Below are positions 1-9,394 of a stretch of DNA of 64,000 nucleotides, in pieces; position 1 is the first letter of the stretch, and every line of letters begins with the position of its first letter. The notes below the pieces were generated by a model. It was given only the letters and a program-made list of their open reading frames with translations. It made no database searches and was not told where the DNA came from. Origin of the DNA: Bacteroidota bacterium. GTDB taxonomy: Bacteria > Bacteroidota > Bacteroidia > Cytophagales > Cyclobacteriaceae. Made by a program: the position numbers and the translations under genes. The stretch covers positions 1-64,000 of the forward strand of contig JAJRQT010000071.1 in NCBI GenBank assembly GCA_024280115.1. The letters run 5' to 3'.

Positions 1-60
1 TAGTCTGACATTGCAAAGCTAAAGAAGATTTTAAAATATGATTATTTTTAGAAAAATAAC

Positions 61-140
61 AGCCTCCTTTTTGTCCACTTGAACCAATCGACTCTAAAAT
101 AGCCTACTTTTTGTCCATTATACCAGAATGTTTGTCCATT
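61..140. repeat. 40-bp-period direct repeat near left edge
   Basis: A 19-base unit beginning AGCCT and ending TTTTTGTCCA(C/T)T occurs at 61-79 and again at 101-119, exactly 40 bases apart, with two mismatches. A shorter third copy of its end (TTTGTCCATT) lies at 131-140. Read on the minus strand the unit is a TGGACAAAAAG-type motif repeated inward. Multiple short repeats of this kind occur at the ends of IS21-family elements, so this could be the terminus of an element or its remnant lying left of the window; no transposase is visible here. That origin is inference. Confidence 0.5.
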
Positions 141-253
141 TTCAGGTAAAAAAAGAATATCGATTAACGAACAATTGAATGTTGAATTTAGAACTAATAA
201 CTCCACTCCGCCTTGGCTTGTGCCTTCACAGGCCAAAATTAATGTATTGTATA

Positions 254-277
254 ATGGTCTGTGGAGCCACAGACCAT
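254..277 (-). repeat. Perfect palindrome downstream of sdhB (copy 1 of a pair)
   Basis: An 11-base perfect stem (ATGGTCTGTGG / CCACAGACCAT) with a 2-base centre lies 87 bases past the sdhB stop codon. A close relative is at 7328-7352, past the stop of the large secreted protein. On the strand transcribed by the upstream gene both are followed by ATTA(T/A)ACAAT, so they are homologous and oriented with transcription. No long T-run follows, so this is either a factor-dependent or weak terminator, or a REP-like 3' element. The remaining sequence in 1-363 holds only the direct repeat and no convincing gene. Confidence 0.6.
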
Positions 278-363
278 GGAATCATCGAAATATTAATTAT
301 TAATCAAAGGCTTCCTTCCAGCCAGACAAGCTCTCCTATTCCCTGAAAGAGCAATTACCAAAT

Positions 364-1119
364 TTATGATGAAACTCCCGCAATGAAATATTCCCTGTTA
401 AGACGGGCAATATTAGATAGATCAATCCCTTTGGGACACTCTGCTGAACATGCTCCGGTATTTGTACATGCACCAAATCCTTCCTTATCCATCTGATCTA
501 CCATAGCAAGAGCTCTTTTCTTTCTTTCAACATGACCTTGCGGTAACAGGGCAAGCTGTGATATCTTTGCACTAACAAACAGCATTGCCGAGGCGTTTTT
601 GCAAGCGGCCACACATGCCCCACAACCAATACATGACGCAGCATCCATAGCTAAATCAGAATTTTCCTTTGAAATAGGAATCGCATTGGCATCCTGAACT
701 GCCCCTGTATTCACTGATATGTACCCCCCTGCTTGTATAATACGATCAAAAGCTGTGCGATCAACCACCAGATCCTTAATTACCGGAAATGCTTTCGCCC
801 TCCATGGTTCGATAGTGATTGTAGAGCCATTGGCGAAGGTACGCATGTGCAACTGACATACTGTAATTTCCTCCTCAGGGCCATGGGGACGGCCATTGAT
901 GAATAAGCTACACATCCCACAAATTCCCTCCCGGCAGTCATGGTCAAAGTAAATGGGATCTTCTCCCTTCTCAGAGAGCTCTTCATTTAAGATGTCGAGC
1001 ATTTCTAAAAAAGAGCTGCCCGTTGAGATATCTTTAACTTCATAGGTTTTTAATCCTCCTTTACTTTGTGCATTTGGCTGTCGCCATATCTTTAAGGTAT
1101 AATTCCTTACTTTTTCCAT
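364..1119 (-). CDS. sdhB: Succinate dehydrogenase/fumarate reductase iron-sulfur subunit
   Basis: This is the electron-transfer subunit of complex II, carrying electrons from the flavin of SdhA to quinone at the membrane anchor. It has 251 residues. The N-terminal plant-type ferredoxin domain shows 2Fe-2S cysteines C62, C67, C70 and C88 in the context [12 protein letters not shown]. The C-terminal part has a 4Fe-4S motif at C163-C166-C169-C173 ([12 protein letters not shown]) and a further cysteine set at C218, C224 and C228 ([10 protein letters not shown]). Its ATG overlaps the sdhA stop by one base (TAATG), so the two are translationally coupled. The operon order is sdhC, a four-helix-bundle gene, sdhA, sdhB. 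Sequence cannot settle whether it works as dehydrogenase or fumarate reductase; the aerobic gene context favours SDH. Confidence 0.97.
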   Translation of the reverse strand: MEKVRNYTLKIWRQPNAQSKGGLKTYEVKDISTGSSFLEMLDILNEELSEKGEDPIYFDHDCREGICGMCSLFINGRPHGPEEEITVCQLHMRTFANGSTITIEPWRAKAFPVIKDLVVDRTAFDRIIQAGGYISVNTGAVQDANAIPISKENSDLAMDAASCIGCGACVAACKNASAMLFVSAKISQLALLPQGHVERKKRALAMVDQMDKEGFGACTNTGACSAECPKGIDLSNIARLNREYFIAGVSS

Positions 1120-3053
1120 TACTTATAGCTTCTTTGGGTGAGTTTTACATTTTCAAATTCAAGTACTTCTTTGTTAAGTTTCGAGGGTTTATCATCTCCC
1201 ATATATTCCCAGGCAGAAACATAGGTAAAATTCTCATCATCTCTTTTTGCCTCGCCTTCTTCAGTTTGGCTCTCCTCTCTAAAGTGCCCTCCACATGACT
1301 CATTGCGATCCAATGCATCATCAACCATCAATTCGCCCAACTCCATGAAATCCGCTACTCTCATAGCTTTTTCCAGGGTCATATTGAGCTCCTCGTTTAC
1401 ACCGAGCACTTTTACATCCTTCCAGTATTCTTCTCTCAATTTTTGAATTTCGACTTTAGCTTCTTTCAGGCTTTTTTCATTCCTGGACATTCCACATTTT
1501 TCCCACATGATCTTTCCGAGCTCTCTATGGAAATGGTCAACGGTTTTATTGCCATTTATATTCAATAGTTTATCTATCCGGTCTTTAATCTCATTCTCAG
1601 CTTCTTTAAACGCCGGATGATCTGTTGAAATTTTTTCGTTCGGCATTCCAGCAAGATAATTACCGATCGCATATGGCATCACAAAATATCCATCTGCCAA
1701 TCCCTGCATCAATGCCGATGCTCCTAACCTATTTGCGCCATGGTCTGAAAAATTACACTCTCCCGCTGCAAATAATCCCGGAATTGTGGTCTGTAGGTTA
1801 TAATCAACCCAAAGTCCTCCCATCGTATAGTGGACTGCCGGATAGATCATCATAGGAGTTTTATATGGATTGTCCGCAGTGATCATTTCATACATCTGGA
1901 ACAAGTTTCCGTATTTGGCCTTGATGACATCAGCGCCATCTCTTTCTATCGCATCTCTGAAATCGAGATATACAGCTAAACCGGTTTCTCCTACACCCTT
2001 GCCCTCATCACATACATTCTTGGCATTTCTTGAGGCCACATCTCTAGGGACCAGATTTCCGAACGAAGGATATATTCTCTCCAAATAATAGTCCCTGTCT
2101 TCCTCTGCAAGATCTACAGGTTTTACCTCTCCACTCTGAAGTTTTTTTGCGGTCTCTTTGTCTTTTGGCACCCATACCCTGCCATCGTTTCTTAACGACT
2201 CCGACATCAATGTTAATTTTGACTGCTGATCTCCGTGCATAGGAATACAAGTTGGGTGGATTTGTGTAAAACACGGATTGCCAAAGAATGCCCCTTTTTT
2301 ATATGCTCTCCATACGGCAGAGCCATTACACCCCATTGCATTCGTTGAGAGAAAGAAAACATTGCCATATCCTCCTGTCGCCAGCACAACTGTATGAGCG
2401 CTGTGTGATTCAACTTTCCCGGTCACAAGATTCCTTGTAATAATCCCACGCGCTTTACCATCAATGATAACTACATCAAGCATTTCTGTTCTGGTGTACA
2501 TGGTCACTTTCCCGGTGGCAATTTGTCTGCTCAATGCCGAATATGCCCCCAGCAACAATTGTTGTCCGGTTTGACCGCGCGCATAAAATGTCCGTGATAC
2601 CTGCGCACCTCCAAATGACCTATTATCCAGCAATCCTCCGTATTCTCTCGCAAACGGTACCCCCTGAGCAACACACTGGTCGATTATATTATTACTGACT
2701 TCAGCAAGCCGGTAAACATTAGCCTCTCTTGATCGGTAATCTCCGCCTTTTATGGTATCGTAAAAAAGCCGGAAAACACTATCACCATCATTTTGGTAAT
2801 TTTTTGCAGCGTTGATTCCACCTTGGGCAGCTATGCTGTGGGCTCTTCTTGGGCTATCCTGATAGCAGAATGCTTTCACATTGTATCCAAGCTCACCGAA
2901 TGAAGCAGCAGCAGCGCCTCCTGCCAATCCTGTACCAACAACAATTATATCGTATTTTCTCTTGTTGGAAGGATTTACCAACTTCAAATTAAATTTGTGT
3001 TTCGTCCATTTTTCGGCTAATGGGCCTTCTGGAATTTTCGAATCAAGGGACAT
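1119..3053 (-). CDS. sdhA: Succinate dehydrogenase/fumarate reductase flavoprotein subunit
   Basis: This catalytic subunit interconverts succinate and fumarate using covalently bound FAD and faces the cytoplasm. It has 644 residues, the usual length of the type B (Bacteroidota, Firmicutes) enzyme. The dinucleotide-binding motif VVGTGLAGG lies at about residues 38-46, and [12 protein letters not shown] at about 70-81 contains the histidine (H72) expected to carry FAD. HPTCIP at mid-protein is the substrate-site signature, and a late [15 protein letters not shown] stretch is the second FAD-binding motif. The stop overlaps the sdhB start. An 83-base gap separates it from the upstream four-helix-bundle gene, which breaks the usual tight sdhC-sdhA junction. 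Confidence 0.97.
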   Translation of the reverse strand: MSLDSKIPEGPLAEKWTKHKFNLKLVNPSNKRKYDIIVVGTGLAGGAAAASFGELGYNVKAFCYQDSPRRAHSIAAQGGINAAKNYQNDGDSVFRLFYDTIKGGDYRSREANVYRLAEVSNNIIDQCVAQGVPFAREYGGLLDNRSFGGAQVSRTFYARGQTGQQLLLGAYSALSRQIATGKVTMYTRTEMLDVVIIDGKARGIITRNLVTGKVESHSAHTVVLATGGYGNVFFLSTNAMGCNGSAVWRAYKKGAFFGNPCFTQIHPTCIPMHGDQQSKLTLMSESLRNDGRVWVPKDKETAKKLQSGEVKPVDLAEEDRDYYLERIYPSFGNLVPRDVASRNAKNVCDEGKGVGETGLAVYLDFRDAIERDGADVIKAKYGNLFQMYEMITADNPYKTPMMIYPAVHYTMGGLWVDYNLQTTIPGLFAAGECNFSDHGANRLGASALMQGLADGYFVMPYAIGNYLAGMPNEKISTDHPAFKEAENEIKDRIDKLLNINGNKTVDHFHRELGKIMWEKCGMSRNEKSLKEAKVEIQKLREEYWKDVKVLGVNEELNMTLEKAMRVADFMELGELMVDDALDRNESCGGHFREESQTEEGEAKRDDENFTYVSAWEYMGDDKPSKLNKEVLEFENVKLTQRSYK

Positions 3054-3136
3054 AATATTTATTTATTTTTAAGTTCTACTGTTATATTAGTGAATGAATA
3101 AATGCGAAAATGATTAAATACATAGTTGGGTGTATT

Positions 3137-3511
3137 TTATTTATTGTTCTCGAAAGATGTATTTTTTGCTTTTGCCATAATTCTTGTTATTTCATTTGCC
3201 TCTTTTGTGAGCCTCAATAATTCTTCTAGATCATTGGACAAATTGGCTTCATTGATTATATCTAACCAATATTCTGATTCATCTGATTCTTCGACTACAA
3301 TACAAATTTTACTGAAAAACTCAGATTTAGACCTGGCCCTACATGCCGCACGATAATTAGCGCCTGTTGAAGTTGCACATTTTACGAGTTGGTATGTTAC
3401 AACTGAGGAGGCTTTGCAAGTAATTAACGAATCGCAAAATACAATAACATCTACTGCAAATTTTCTGGTTCTAATTTTTAATCTTTCAATAAAAATTTCT
3501 TTCTCTGTCAT
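3137..3511 (-). CDS. Four-helix-bundle protein (23S rRNA intervening-sequence protein family)
   Basis: A 124-residue, almost wholly helical protein. It resembles the TIGR02436/S23 four-helix-bundle family, with an N-terminal KIRTRKFAVDVIVF helix, then SSVVTYQLVKCATSTGANYRAA and SEFFSKICIVVEESDESEYWLD. Members are best known from ORFs inside intervening sequences of 23S rRNA genes and as the Avd accessory protein of diversity-generating retroelements; most others are scattered singletons of unknown function. Here it lies between sdhC (51-base gap) and sdhA (83-base gap) on the same strand, so it is probably co-transcribed with complex II. No reverse transcriptase, variable repeat or rRNA is nearby. 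Family assignment is fairly sure; the function is unknown. Confidence 0.8.
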   Translation of the reverse strand: MTEKEIFIERLKIRTRKFAVDVIVFCDSLITCKASSVVTYQLVKCATSTGANYRAACRARSKSEFFSKICIVVEESDESEYWLDIINEANLSNDLEELLRLTKEANEITRIMAKAKNTSFENNK

Positions 3512-3562
3512 GATATTGTATAATGATTTATTTAATCATTCAACCATTCTATCATTCTCACA

Positions 3563-4246
3563 TTATACATGAAAGAAATAGACGTAAACCGGCATTAAAG
3601 CAAATCCTAGTGGGACTATTATTGAAAAAGCAAGTCCGATTGCCTTGATGGCAGGTGTATATTTTTGGTGCTCTAATCCAAGTGTTTGAAAAGCGCTTTG
3701 AAATCCGTGCTTCAGGTGGAAAAATAATGCTACAACTCCCGCAAGATAAATTACCAGCGCAAATGTTGTTTTAAATTGTTGGATGACAAGCGCATAAATA
3801 TCTTTATTTCCATTGGCATCCTGTACAAATTGATAGCCTCCATCATGCTTATACTGCCACCAGAAATCTTTGAGATGTAATAATATAAAAACCAGGATAA
3901 TTGAACCTAAAAGTGTCATACTCCTGGATTCCCAGCTACTGTTATCCTTGGATTTTTGAACTTTGTATTTCACCGGTCTTGCAGAACTATTCGAAAAATA
4001 AAGAATAGTTGCAATTGCGACATGTAAAATAATACCTGCATACAGCAGATAGGAAACTGTACCAATCAACGGGTTTGTTGACATAAATGCAGCATAGGTA
4101 TTAAAAGCCAATCCTCCATCATCCTTGAAAATTGCTAAATTTCCAATCATATGGATCGTTAAGAATGATATCAAAAACAATCCCGTCAATGACATGATCA
4201 GCTTTTTCCCAAGGGTACTACTCAGCATTTTTATTATCCAACTCAT
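3563..4246 (-). CDS. sdhC: Succinate dehydrogenase cytochrome b subunit (membrane anchor)
   Basis: This 227-residue integral membrane protein anchors SdhAB and is expected to bind b-type haem and menaquinone, as in the single-anchor type B complex II of the succinate dehydrogenase cytochrome b558 family. Five hydrophobic segments are visible: around residues 15-35 (LIMSLTGLFLISFLTIHMIG), 60-82, 110-126, 155-175 and 200-225. Histidines within or beside them (IHMIGN, ILHVAIA, LLHLKDF, FHLKHGF) are candidate haem ligands. It is the first gene of the sdh operon and starts at an ATG 228 bases from the divergently transcribed secreted protein. A separate sdhD is absent, as expected for this type. 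Confidence 0.93.
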   Translation of the reverse strand: MSWIIKMLSSTLGKKLIMSLTGLFLISFLTIHMIGNLAIFKDDGGLAFNTYAAFMSTNPLIGTVSYLLYAGIILHVAIATILYFSNSSARPVKYKVQKSKDNSSWESRSMTLLGSIILVFILLHLKDFWWQYKHDGGYQFVQDANGNKDIYALVIQQFKTTFALVIYLAGVVALFFHLKHGFQSAFQTLGLEHQKYTPAIKAIGLAFSIIVPLGFALMPVYVYFFHV

Positions 4247-4474
4247 GCTTATTATAATTTTTAATTAATTAGAAAAATGTAAATTAATTGAAGACAGATA
4301 GAATATCTAAGTGATTTCCAAAATAAATTACAATTTTGCAATTATCCTTTACATGAAAAATGACAAATATCACTTTCAAGACAAAATATGTAACCAATTG
4401 TAACTTTTTTTTGTTTGTTAAATACTAAAAGGCTAAAATTTGATTTAGTAATGTAGTAACAGTATCTTCAAAGC

Positions 4475-7291
4475 ATGAAAAAACATCTTCAATTTATTTT
4501 TATCTGTTTATTCATCTTTTTCTTTTCCACAAAAGTAAAAGCCACCCATATAAGAGCAGGGGAGGTAACCGCTACTTTAATTTCATGCCAGAACTTCTCA
4601 TACCGCTTTACGGTAACAGGTTATACAGATTTGGGATCGGATGTAGTATTTGGAGGAGGAGAAATCAATTACGGTGACGGTGTTGTTGAAACTTTTCCCA
4701 CTGGAGAATTTGATGTTTTCGAAGATTTAGGAGACCTGAGGGCCATCAATATTTATTTCAAAGATCATACTTTCCCCGGTCCAGGGATTTATAAAATAAG
4801 TTTCAGGGAGTTTAATAGAAACGCTGATATTGTTAATATGGACAATTCGGTCAATACGCCATTTTATGTGGAAACTGTAATTATCATCGATCCCTTTCTT
4901 GGCTGCAATAATACACCAGTGCTGTTAAATCCTCCAATTGATGATGCCTGTGTAGGAGTTACCTTTTTACATAATGCCGGAGCTGTGGATGTGGATGGCG
5001 ACAGTCTTTCCTATGAATTTACAATTCCAAAACAAGATCAGGATATTCCAGTGGTTAATTACAGATTTCCGGATGTACATGATATCGCTCTTTACGATGC
5101 CAAAAATGAAGATCAAACAGGTCCTGCAACATTCACATTAGATCAGCGAACTGGTGATGTGGTGTGGGATGCCCCTGGAGGTGAAGGTGAGTATAACTGG
5201 GCATTCCGGGTAGTAGAGTGGAGAAAAATAGAAGGGATATGGTATAAATTGGGATATGTGACGAGGGATATGCAGGTAAATGTCACGGATTGTGATAATG
5301 ATCCCCCCGAGATTGAACCTCCACCGGATACCTGTGTGGTTGCAGGAGAATTATTGCAGGAAGAAATAATCGCTACAGACCCTGACAATGACCCGATCAT
5401 TTTATCCTCTTTTGGAAGCGTATATGAATTTAATTCAAGTCCTGCATCGTATTCCCCATTCCCGAATGTGGTACAGCCGGCGCCCGCCAAACTAAATTTT
5501 TCATGGCAAACGAATTGTTCACATGTGAGAGAAAGAGAATACCAGGTAAGATTCAAAGCCGTCGATCAACCGGACATCTCACAAGGCAGAGGGCCAAAAC
5601 TCGCTGATTTTGCGACCTGGTTCATCAGGGTTGTCGGTCCGCCACCGGAAGGCTTAATGGCTGAGCAGGGCAAAGGAAATAAGGTAAATCTTTCATGGGA
5701 TTCATACAGTTGTCAGAATGCGACGGAAATGCAGGTTTGGAGAAGAGTAGATAGCTTTGAATTCGAACCGGGACATTGTGAACTGGGCATGCCGGATTTT
5801 GCCGGTTATGAATTGATAAATACGTTAGATATTGATCAAACAGACTATTTTGATAATAATGATGGAAACGGGCTTGAATATGGGGCTACTTATTGCTATC
5901 GGTTGGTTGCTGTTTACCAGGATCCTGCAGGAGGCGAAAGCGTAGTTTCTGAAGAAGTATGTGTGACCATAGAAGAGTTTGAAGGTGATTTCGGATCATT
6001 GATAACCAATGTGTCCGTTACAAAAACCGACCCGACAAATGGTGAGATTTTTGTAAAATGGACCTCCCCTTTTGATATTGATCAATCAAAATACCCTCCT
6101 CCTTACAAATACGAATTGTACAGAGGCGATGATTTTGTTTCATCACAAATGACTTTGGTTTCCGGTGGACAGATTTCGGATACCATGTTTACGGACACGG
6201 GATTAAATACGTTAAATTCTGCGTACAATTATAAAGTCATCGTCTATGATAATGACACTGATGCTATTGACACAACCACCTCGGCTTCCTCCATCAGGTT
6301 GTATCCCGCACCGATCACAGGCGCCCTGGAATTATCCTGGAATGCTGTCGTACCTTGGTCAAATGTCTCACAAAAACATCCAATGCACCTTATTTACCGC
6401 GATAATGTTGATCCATCCGACCCCGGGAAACTGGTACTAATAGATAGTGTAGATGTTTCAAAAGAGGGTTTCCTCTACCTGGATGAAGGGCTTGAAGATA
6501 CACAGGAGTATTGTTACTTTGTGACAACCAGGGGAACTTATGGCAATGAGAAAATATTGGAACCATTGATCAATGATTCCCAAATCGCCTGCGCTCAGCC
6601 AAATGACACAATTTCCCCATGCCCTCCCATTGATCTTGTTATCCTAAATTTAAAACTTGACTCTGTTTGCAACAATTTTATTAACAATGTTCCCTGTGAT
6701 TTTAATGACTATTTCAATGAGTTAAATTGGGAAGTGAATGCGGAATCTGAATGTGATGAGGACGTAAGAAGCTATAACATCTATTTTTCAGAAACCGGTG
6801 ATGAAGGAACCTATGAGCTGATAGATAATGTTATAAATACTTCCTATATCCATCAGGGATTAAGCTCTTTTAAAGGCTGCTACAAAATTGCTGCAATTGA
6901 CCGGTCCGGAAATGAAAGTGAACTTACGGTAGCTGTTTGCAATGACAATTGTCCATACTATGAACTGCCAAATGTTTTCACACCAAATGATGATGGAGTA
7001 AATGATTTATTTCAGGCACATAACGGGTACAACAAAGAGGAAGGGATATACAAATGCGCCCGTTTTGTAAAGTCAGTTGATTTCTTTGTTTATGACAGAA
7101 ACGGAAAAGAGGTTTACAACAATCTTGACGAAGTGGAAAAAAGTGTACTGATCAAATGGAAAGGCATAAACAACCAGGGAAAGGAACTTCCAAGCGGCGT
7201 ATATTATTATTTAGCCGAAGTCACATTCGATGTACTGAATAAAGACCTCCAAAAAGCAGAATACAAAGGGTGGATACAATTGTTGAGGTAA
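4475..7291 (+). CDS. Large secreted protein with gliding-motility/T9SS C-terminal domain
   Basis: A 938-residue exported protein. A signal peptide spans about residues 1-23 (MKKHLQFIFICLFIFFFSTKVKA), followed by a THIRAGEVTATL start typical of large Bacteroidota surface proteins. The middle contains PKD/cadherin-like segments (DGDSLSYEF, DPDNDPI) and fibronectin-III-like segments (NKVNLSWDSY, GALELSWNAV, NELNWEVNAE). From about residue 829 the sequence ELPNVFTPNDDGVNDLF, FVYDRNGKEVY and PSGVYYYLAEV matches the gliding-motility-associated C-terminal domain (type B sorting signal, TIGR04131), which directs export by type IX secretion and surface retention. Its ligand is unknown. It is monocistronic, divergent from sdhC, and followed by the palindrome at 7328-7352. 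Confidence 0.9.
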   Translation: MKKHLQFIFICLFIFFFSTKVKATHIRAGEVTATLISCQNFSYRFTVTGYTDLGSDVVFGGGEINYGDGVVETFPTGEFDVFEDLGDLRAINIYFKDHTFPGPGIYKISFREFNRNADIVNMDNSVNTPFYVETVIIIDPFLGCNNTPVLLNPPIDDACVGVTFLHNAGAVDVDGDSLSYEFTIPKQDQDIPVVNYRFPDVHDIALYDAKNEDQTGPATFTLDQRTGDVVWDAPGGEGEYNWAFRVVEWRKIEGIWYKLGYVTRDMQVNVTDCDNDPPEIEPPPDTCVVAGELLQEEIIATDPDNDPIILSSFGSVYEFNSSPASYSPFPNVVQPAPAKLNFSWQTNCSHVREREYQVRFKAVDQPDISQGRGPKLADFATWFIRVVGPPPEGLMAEQGKGNKVNLSWDSYSCQNATEMQVWRRVDSFEFEPGHCELGMPDFAGYELINTLDIDQTDYFDNNDGNGLEYGATYCYRLVAVYQDPAGGESVVSEEVCVTIEEFEGDFGSLITNVSVTKTDPTNGEIFVKWTSPFDIDQSKYPPPYKYELYRGDDFVSSQMTLVSGGQISDTMFTDTGLNTLNSAYNYKVIVYDNDTDAIDTTTSASSIRLYPAPITGALELSWNAVVPWSNVSQKHPMHLIYRDNVDPSDPGKLVLIDSVDVSKEGFLYLDEGLEDTQEYCYFVTTRGTYGNEKILEPLINDSQIACAQPNDTISPCPPIDLVILNLKLDSVCNNFINNVPCDFNDYFNELNWEVNAESECDEDVRSYNIYFSETGDEGTYELIDNVINTSYIHQGLSSFKGCYKIAAIDRSGNESELTVAVCNDNCPYYELPNVFTPNDDGVNDLFQAHNGYNKEEGIYKCARFVKSVDFFVYDRNGKEVYNNLDEVEKSVLIKWKGINNQGKELPSGVYYYLAEVTFDVLNKDLQKAEYKGWIQLLR

Positions 7292-7327
7292 AATACAAAT
7301 AACAGGGCAATCGCGTTTAAAAAAAGC

Positions 7328-7352
7328 AATGGTCTGTGTCCCACAGACCATT
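7328..7352 (+). repeat. Palindrome downstream of secreted-protein gene (copy 2 of a pair)
   Basis: An 11-base perfect stem (AATGGTCTGTG / CACAGACCATT) with a 3-base loop lies 36 bases after the stop of the 938-residue secreted protein. It matches the palindrome at 254-277 in stem sequence and in the bases that follow (ATTAAACAAT). The two copies bracket the divergent pair sdhCAB and secreted protein. It may act as a terminator or 3'-end RNA structure, but no T-run follows. Confidence 0.6.
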
Positions 7353-7479
7353 AAACAATTCAAAGTATCTTACATTATTGTAGGGCCTCCATCTGAAGAC
7401 CCCACAAAAACATGTTTATTCTTATAAATATCATTCCGGGATACAAGCTTTTTTTTATAATCAAACCATAAAGTTGTAA

Positions 7480-7863
7480 TTATTTTGCAGAATGCAGCGC
7501 TACCCGATTACCTTCTGTGTCGATAAATTGAGCAATAAATCCATGTTCGCCAATAGAGGTTTTTGGGACGATGACTTTGCCTCCATTTTCCTCAATGCGG
7601 GCTAATTCTACACCTAGGTCGTCACAATGGAAATAGACAATTGTTCCATTTGTAGATGGTTCATAACCCTCTGATTTCAACAAAGCCCCGGCTGAAAATG
7701 GAGCATCTTCAGTCCATGGAAATGCTGCCATTTCCGAGTTGCCGTCACCCGGTACAGGCAAATCCATCAATTCTACATCTAATAAAGCTCCATAAAATTT
7801 CTTAGCCCTTGCCATTTCGGTCACGGGAATTTCAAACCAATTTACTGCATTTACATTTTTCAT
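7480..7863 (-). CDS. VOC-family (glyoxalase/bleomycin-resistance-like) protein
   Basis: A 127-residue single-module vicinal-oxygen-chelate fold protein. It begins NAVNWFEIPVTEMARAKKFY, the classic first beta-alpha unit, and ends with GEHGFIAQFIDTEGNRVALH, where the penultimate strand supplies a metal ligand (E of DTEGN). Members are metal-dependent lyases, dioxygenases or binding proteins; the substrate cannot be read from sequence. It lies 289 bases from, and divergent to, a DJ-1/AraC regulator. That arrangement suggests the regulator controls it, perhaps in an aldehyde or electrophile response (inference). Confidence 0.85.
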   Translation of the reverse strand: MKNVNAVNWFEIPVTEMARAKKFYGALLDVELMDLPVPGDGNSEMAAFPWTEDAPFSAGALLKSEGYEPSTNGTIVYFHCDDLGVELARIEENGGKVIVPKTSIGEHGFIAQFIDTEGNRVALHSAK

Positions 7864-8152
7864 AGTTATTACGGTTTATAGTTGATTATTGACAATAGGT
7901 CAATAATGATTAATAATTAACTCCACATCCAGGCAAAGTGTTTCTATTTACCTATTCATCATTCCGCTAATAGATAATTTGGAATAAACTCATTCGTTAG
8001 TCCATCTATTTATAACAAATGTAATGAAGGAATTCGGCTGAGTGCATGTGTAAATATGACATTTATAGGGTGTGTTTGTGACAATATGCTCCATTTAATT
8101 TTATATTTTTAAGATATAATTTCTATTTGTCATTCAAACAATTGTTAGCATC

Positions 8153-9139
8153 ATGAAAAAAATATCCATTGTAGTCCCTAAAGGTGAGTTGATCCTGAGC
8201 AGTGTTATCGGACCATTTAAAATTTTCAATGCAGTAAACAAATACCTGATAGAAACTGGTCAAAGAACCACTCCCTACTATGACATTAAACTTATCGGAT
8301 TGGCAGAAAACGCGCTTTACAATGGCGTTTTCTCCATCAACTGCCATCACAATTTAGATGAATCACCCCATGCTGACCTGGTCATTATTCCTTCAATAAT
8401 GGGAGAAGTGAATGAAGGATTATCACTGAATAAAGACGTCATCCAATGGATTATTGAGCAGAGAGCCAATGGCGCTGAAATTGCCAGTTTCTGTTTTGGA
8501 GCATTTTTGTTGGCATCTACAGGGTTGGTAGATTATAAAAAGTGCAGCACACACTGGATGGGAGCAGATTTATTCAGGAGTATGTTCCCAAACGTAAACC
8601 TGGTTACTGAAAAAATTGTTACCGAGGAAAATGGCATTTATTCTAGTGGTGGCGCATATTCCTTTCTGAACCTTGTCTTGCACCTGGTGGAGAAATATAC
8701 AGGCCGAGAGACAGCAATATGGGCTGCCAAAGTATTTGAAATAGAAATAGACCGTGTATCACAATCTCATTTCACCATATTCAATTCACAAAAAAGTCAT
8801 AGTGATGAAATAATCCTGAAAGCCCAGGAATATATAGAAAAGCATTTTTATGAAAAACTTAATGTGGAAGAGCTCGCAGATTACTTTGCCATCAGCCGTA
8901 GGAATTTCATTAGAAAGTTTAAAAAAGCTACTAAAAATTTGCCTTCAGAATATATACAAAGGGTGAAGATGGAGGCCGCTAAAAAGAAATTTGAAACCTC
9001 CGTTAATAATGTAAGCGAAGTGATGTACACTGTTGGGTACAACGATATGAAAAGTTTTAGGAAAATTTTCAAAAAAGTAACCGGCCTTACGCCAAATGGT
9101 TATCGAATGAAATACAGCCGGGTGGCAGTTTCGGTATAA
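8153..9139 (+). CDS. GlxA-family transcriptional regulator (DJ-1/PfpI domain plus AraC HTH)
   Basis: A 328-residue regulator. Residues 1-200 form a DJ-1/PfpI-type amidotransferase-like domain with the nucleophile-elbow-like ASFCFGAFLLASTG, whose cysteine is near residue 113. Residues about 225-325 form the two-helix-turn-helix AraC domain (LNVEELADYFAISRRNFIRK and the second HTH VMYTVGYNDMKSFRKIFKK, then the conserved LTPNGYR). The DJ-1 domain in this group usually senses a small ligand and is not catalytic. It is divergent from the VOC gene across a 289-base spacer likely to hold both promoters. The MITE-like element follows 72 bases after its stop. Confidence 0.92.
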   Translation: MKKISIVVPKGELILSSVIGPFKIFNAVNKYLIETGQRTTPYYDIKLIGLAENALYNGVFSINCHHNLDESPHADLVIIPSIMGEVNEGLSLNKDVIQWIIEQRANGAEIASFCFGAFLLASTGLVDYKKCSTHWMGADLFRSMFPNVNLVTEKIVTEENGIYSSGGAYSFLNLVLHLVEKYTGRETAIWAAKVFEIEIDRVSQSHFTIFNSQKSHSDEIILKAQEYIEKHFYEKLNVEELADYFAISRRNFIRKFKKATKNLPSEYIQRVKMEAAKKKFETSVNNVSEVMYTVGYNDMKSFRKIFKKVTGLTPNGYRMKYSRVAVSV

Positions 9140-9211
9140 TAATTATTGTGATTTTACAATACCACCAAATCCTAAGGCAGTTTTATTAAAAAGTGTCTGA
9201 TTTTAAACTAA

Positions 9212-9392
9212 AGTGTCTGATTCAGAAAGATTGCTATCAAGGCTTGCCTTCCTTAGTACGAAGTACGGCGGACAAGGGCTTGCGAAGACCGAAAAATGTG
9301 AGTTTACATTTCGTAAATTATCATTTTGAGGGCAAGCCTGGCTCGCCAGCAGGCGGGTATAACGCAGATAGGAGACTTTTTGAACGGACACT
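9212..9392 (+). mobile_element. MITE-like element, copy A
   Basis: A 181-base non-coding element with imperfect terminal inverted repeats of about 27 bases. The left end is AGTGTCTGATTCAGAAAG...CTATC, and the right end read in reverse is AGTGTCCGTTCAAAAAG...CTATC. An inverted copy lies at 13300-13428; the two share the ends, TTGCTATCAAGGCTTGC, CGAAAAATGTGAGT, ATCATTTTGAG and GGTATAAC(G/A)CAGATAG. Copy A carries two extra GC-rich inserts (about 9248-9276 and 9333-9354) and an apical hairpin TTTAC-N5-GTAAA at 9303-9317. A duplicate of its left end (AAGTGTCTGATT) occurs at 9191-9202. It ends 2 bases from the stop codon of the DUF721 gene. Confidence 0.75.
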
Positions 9393-9394
9393 AA

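Noticed and set aside
48..236. 62-residue minus-strand frame at the left edge
   Set aside because: It is made of the 40-base repeats and has no recognisable protein features.
5143..5556. 137-residue antisense frame within the secreted-protein gene
   Set aside because: It lies fully opposite a well-supported gene and has a low-complexity Ser/Gly composition.
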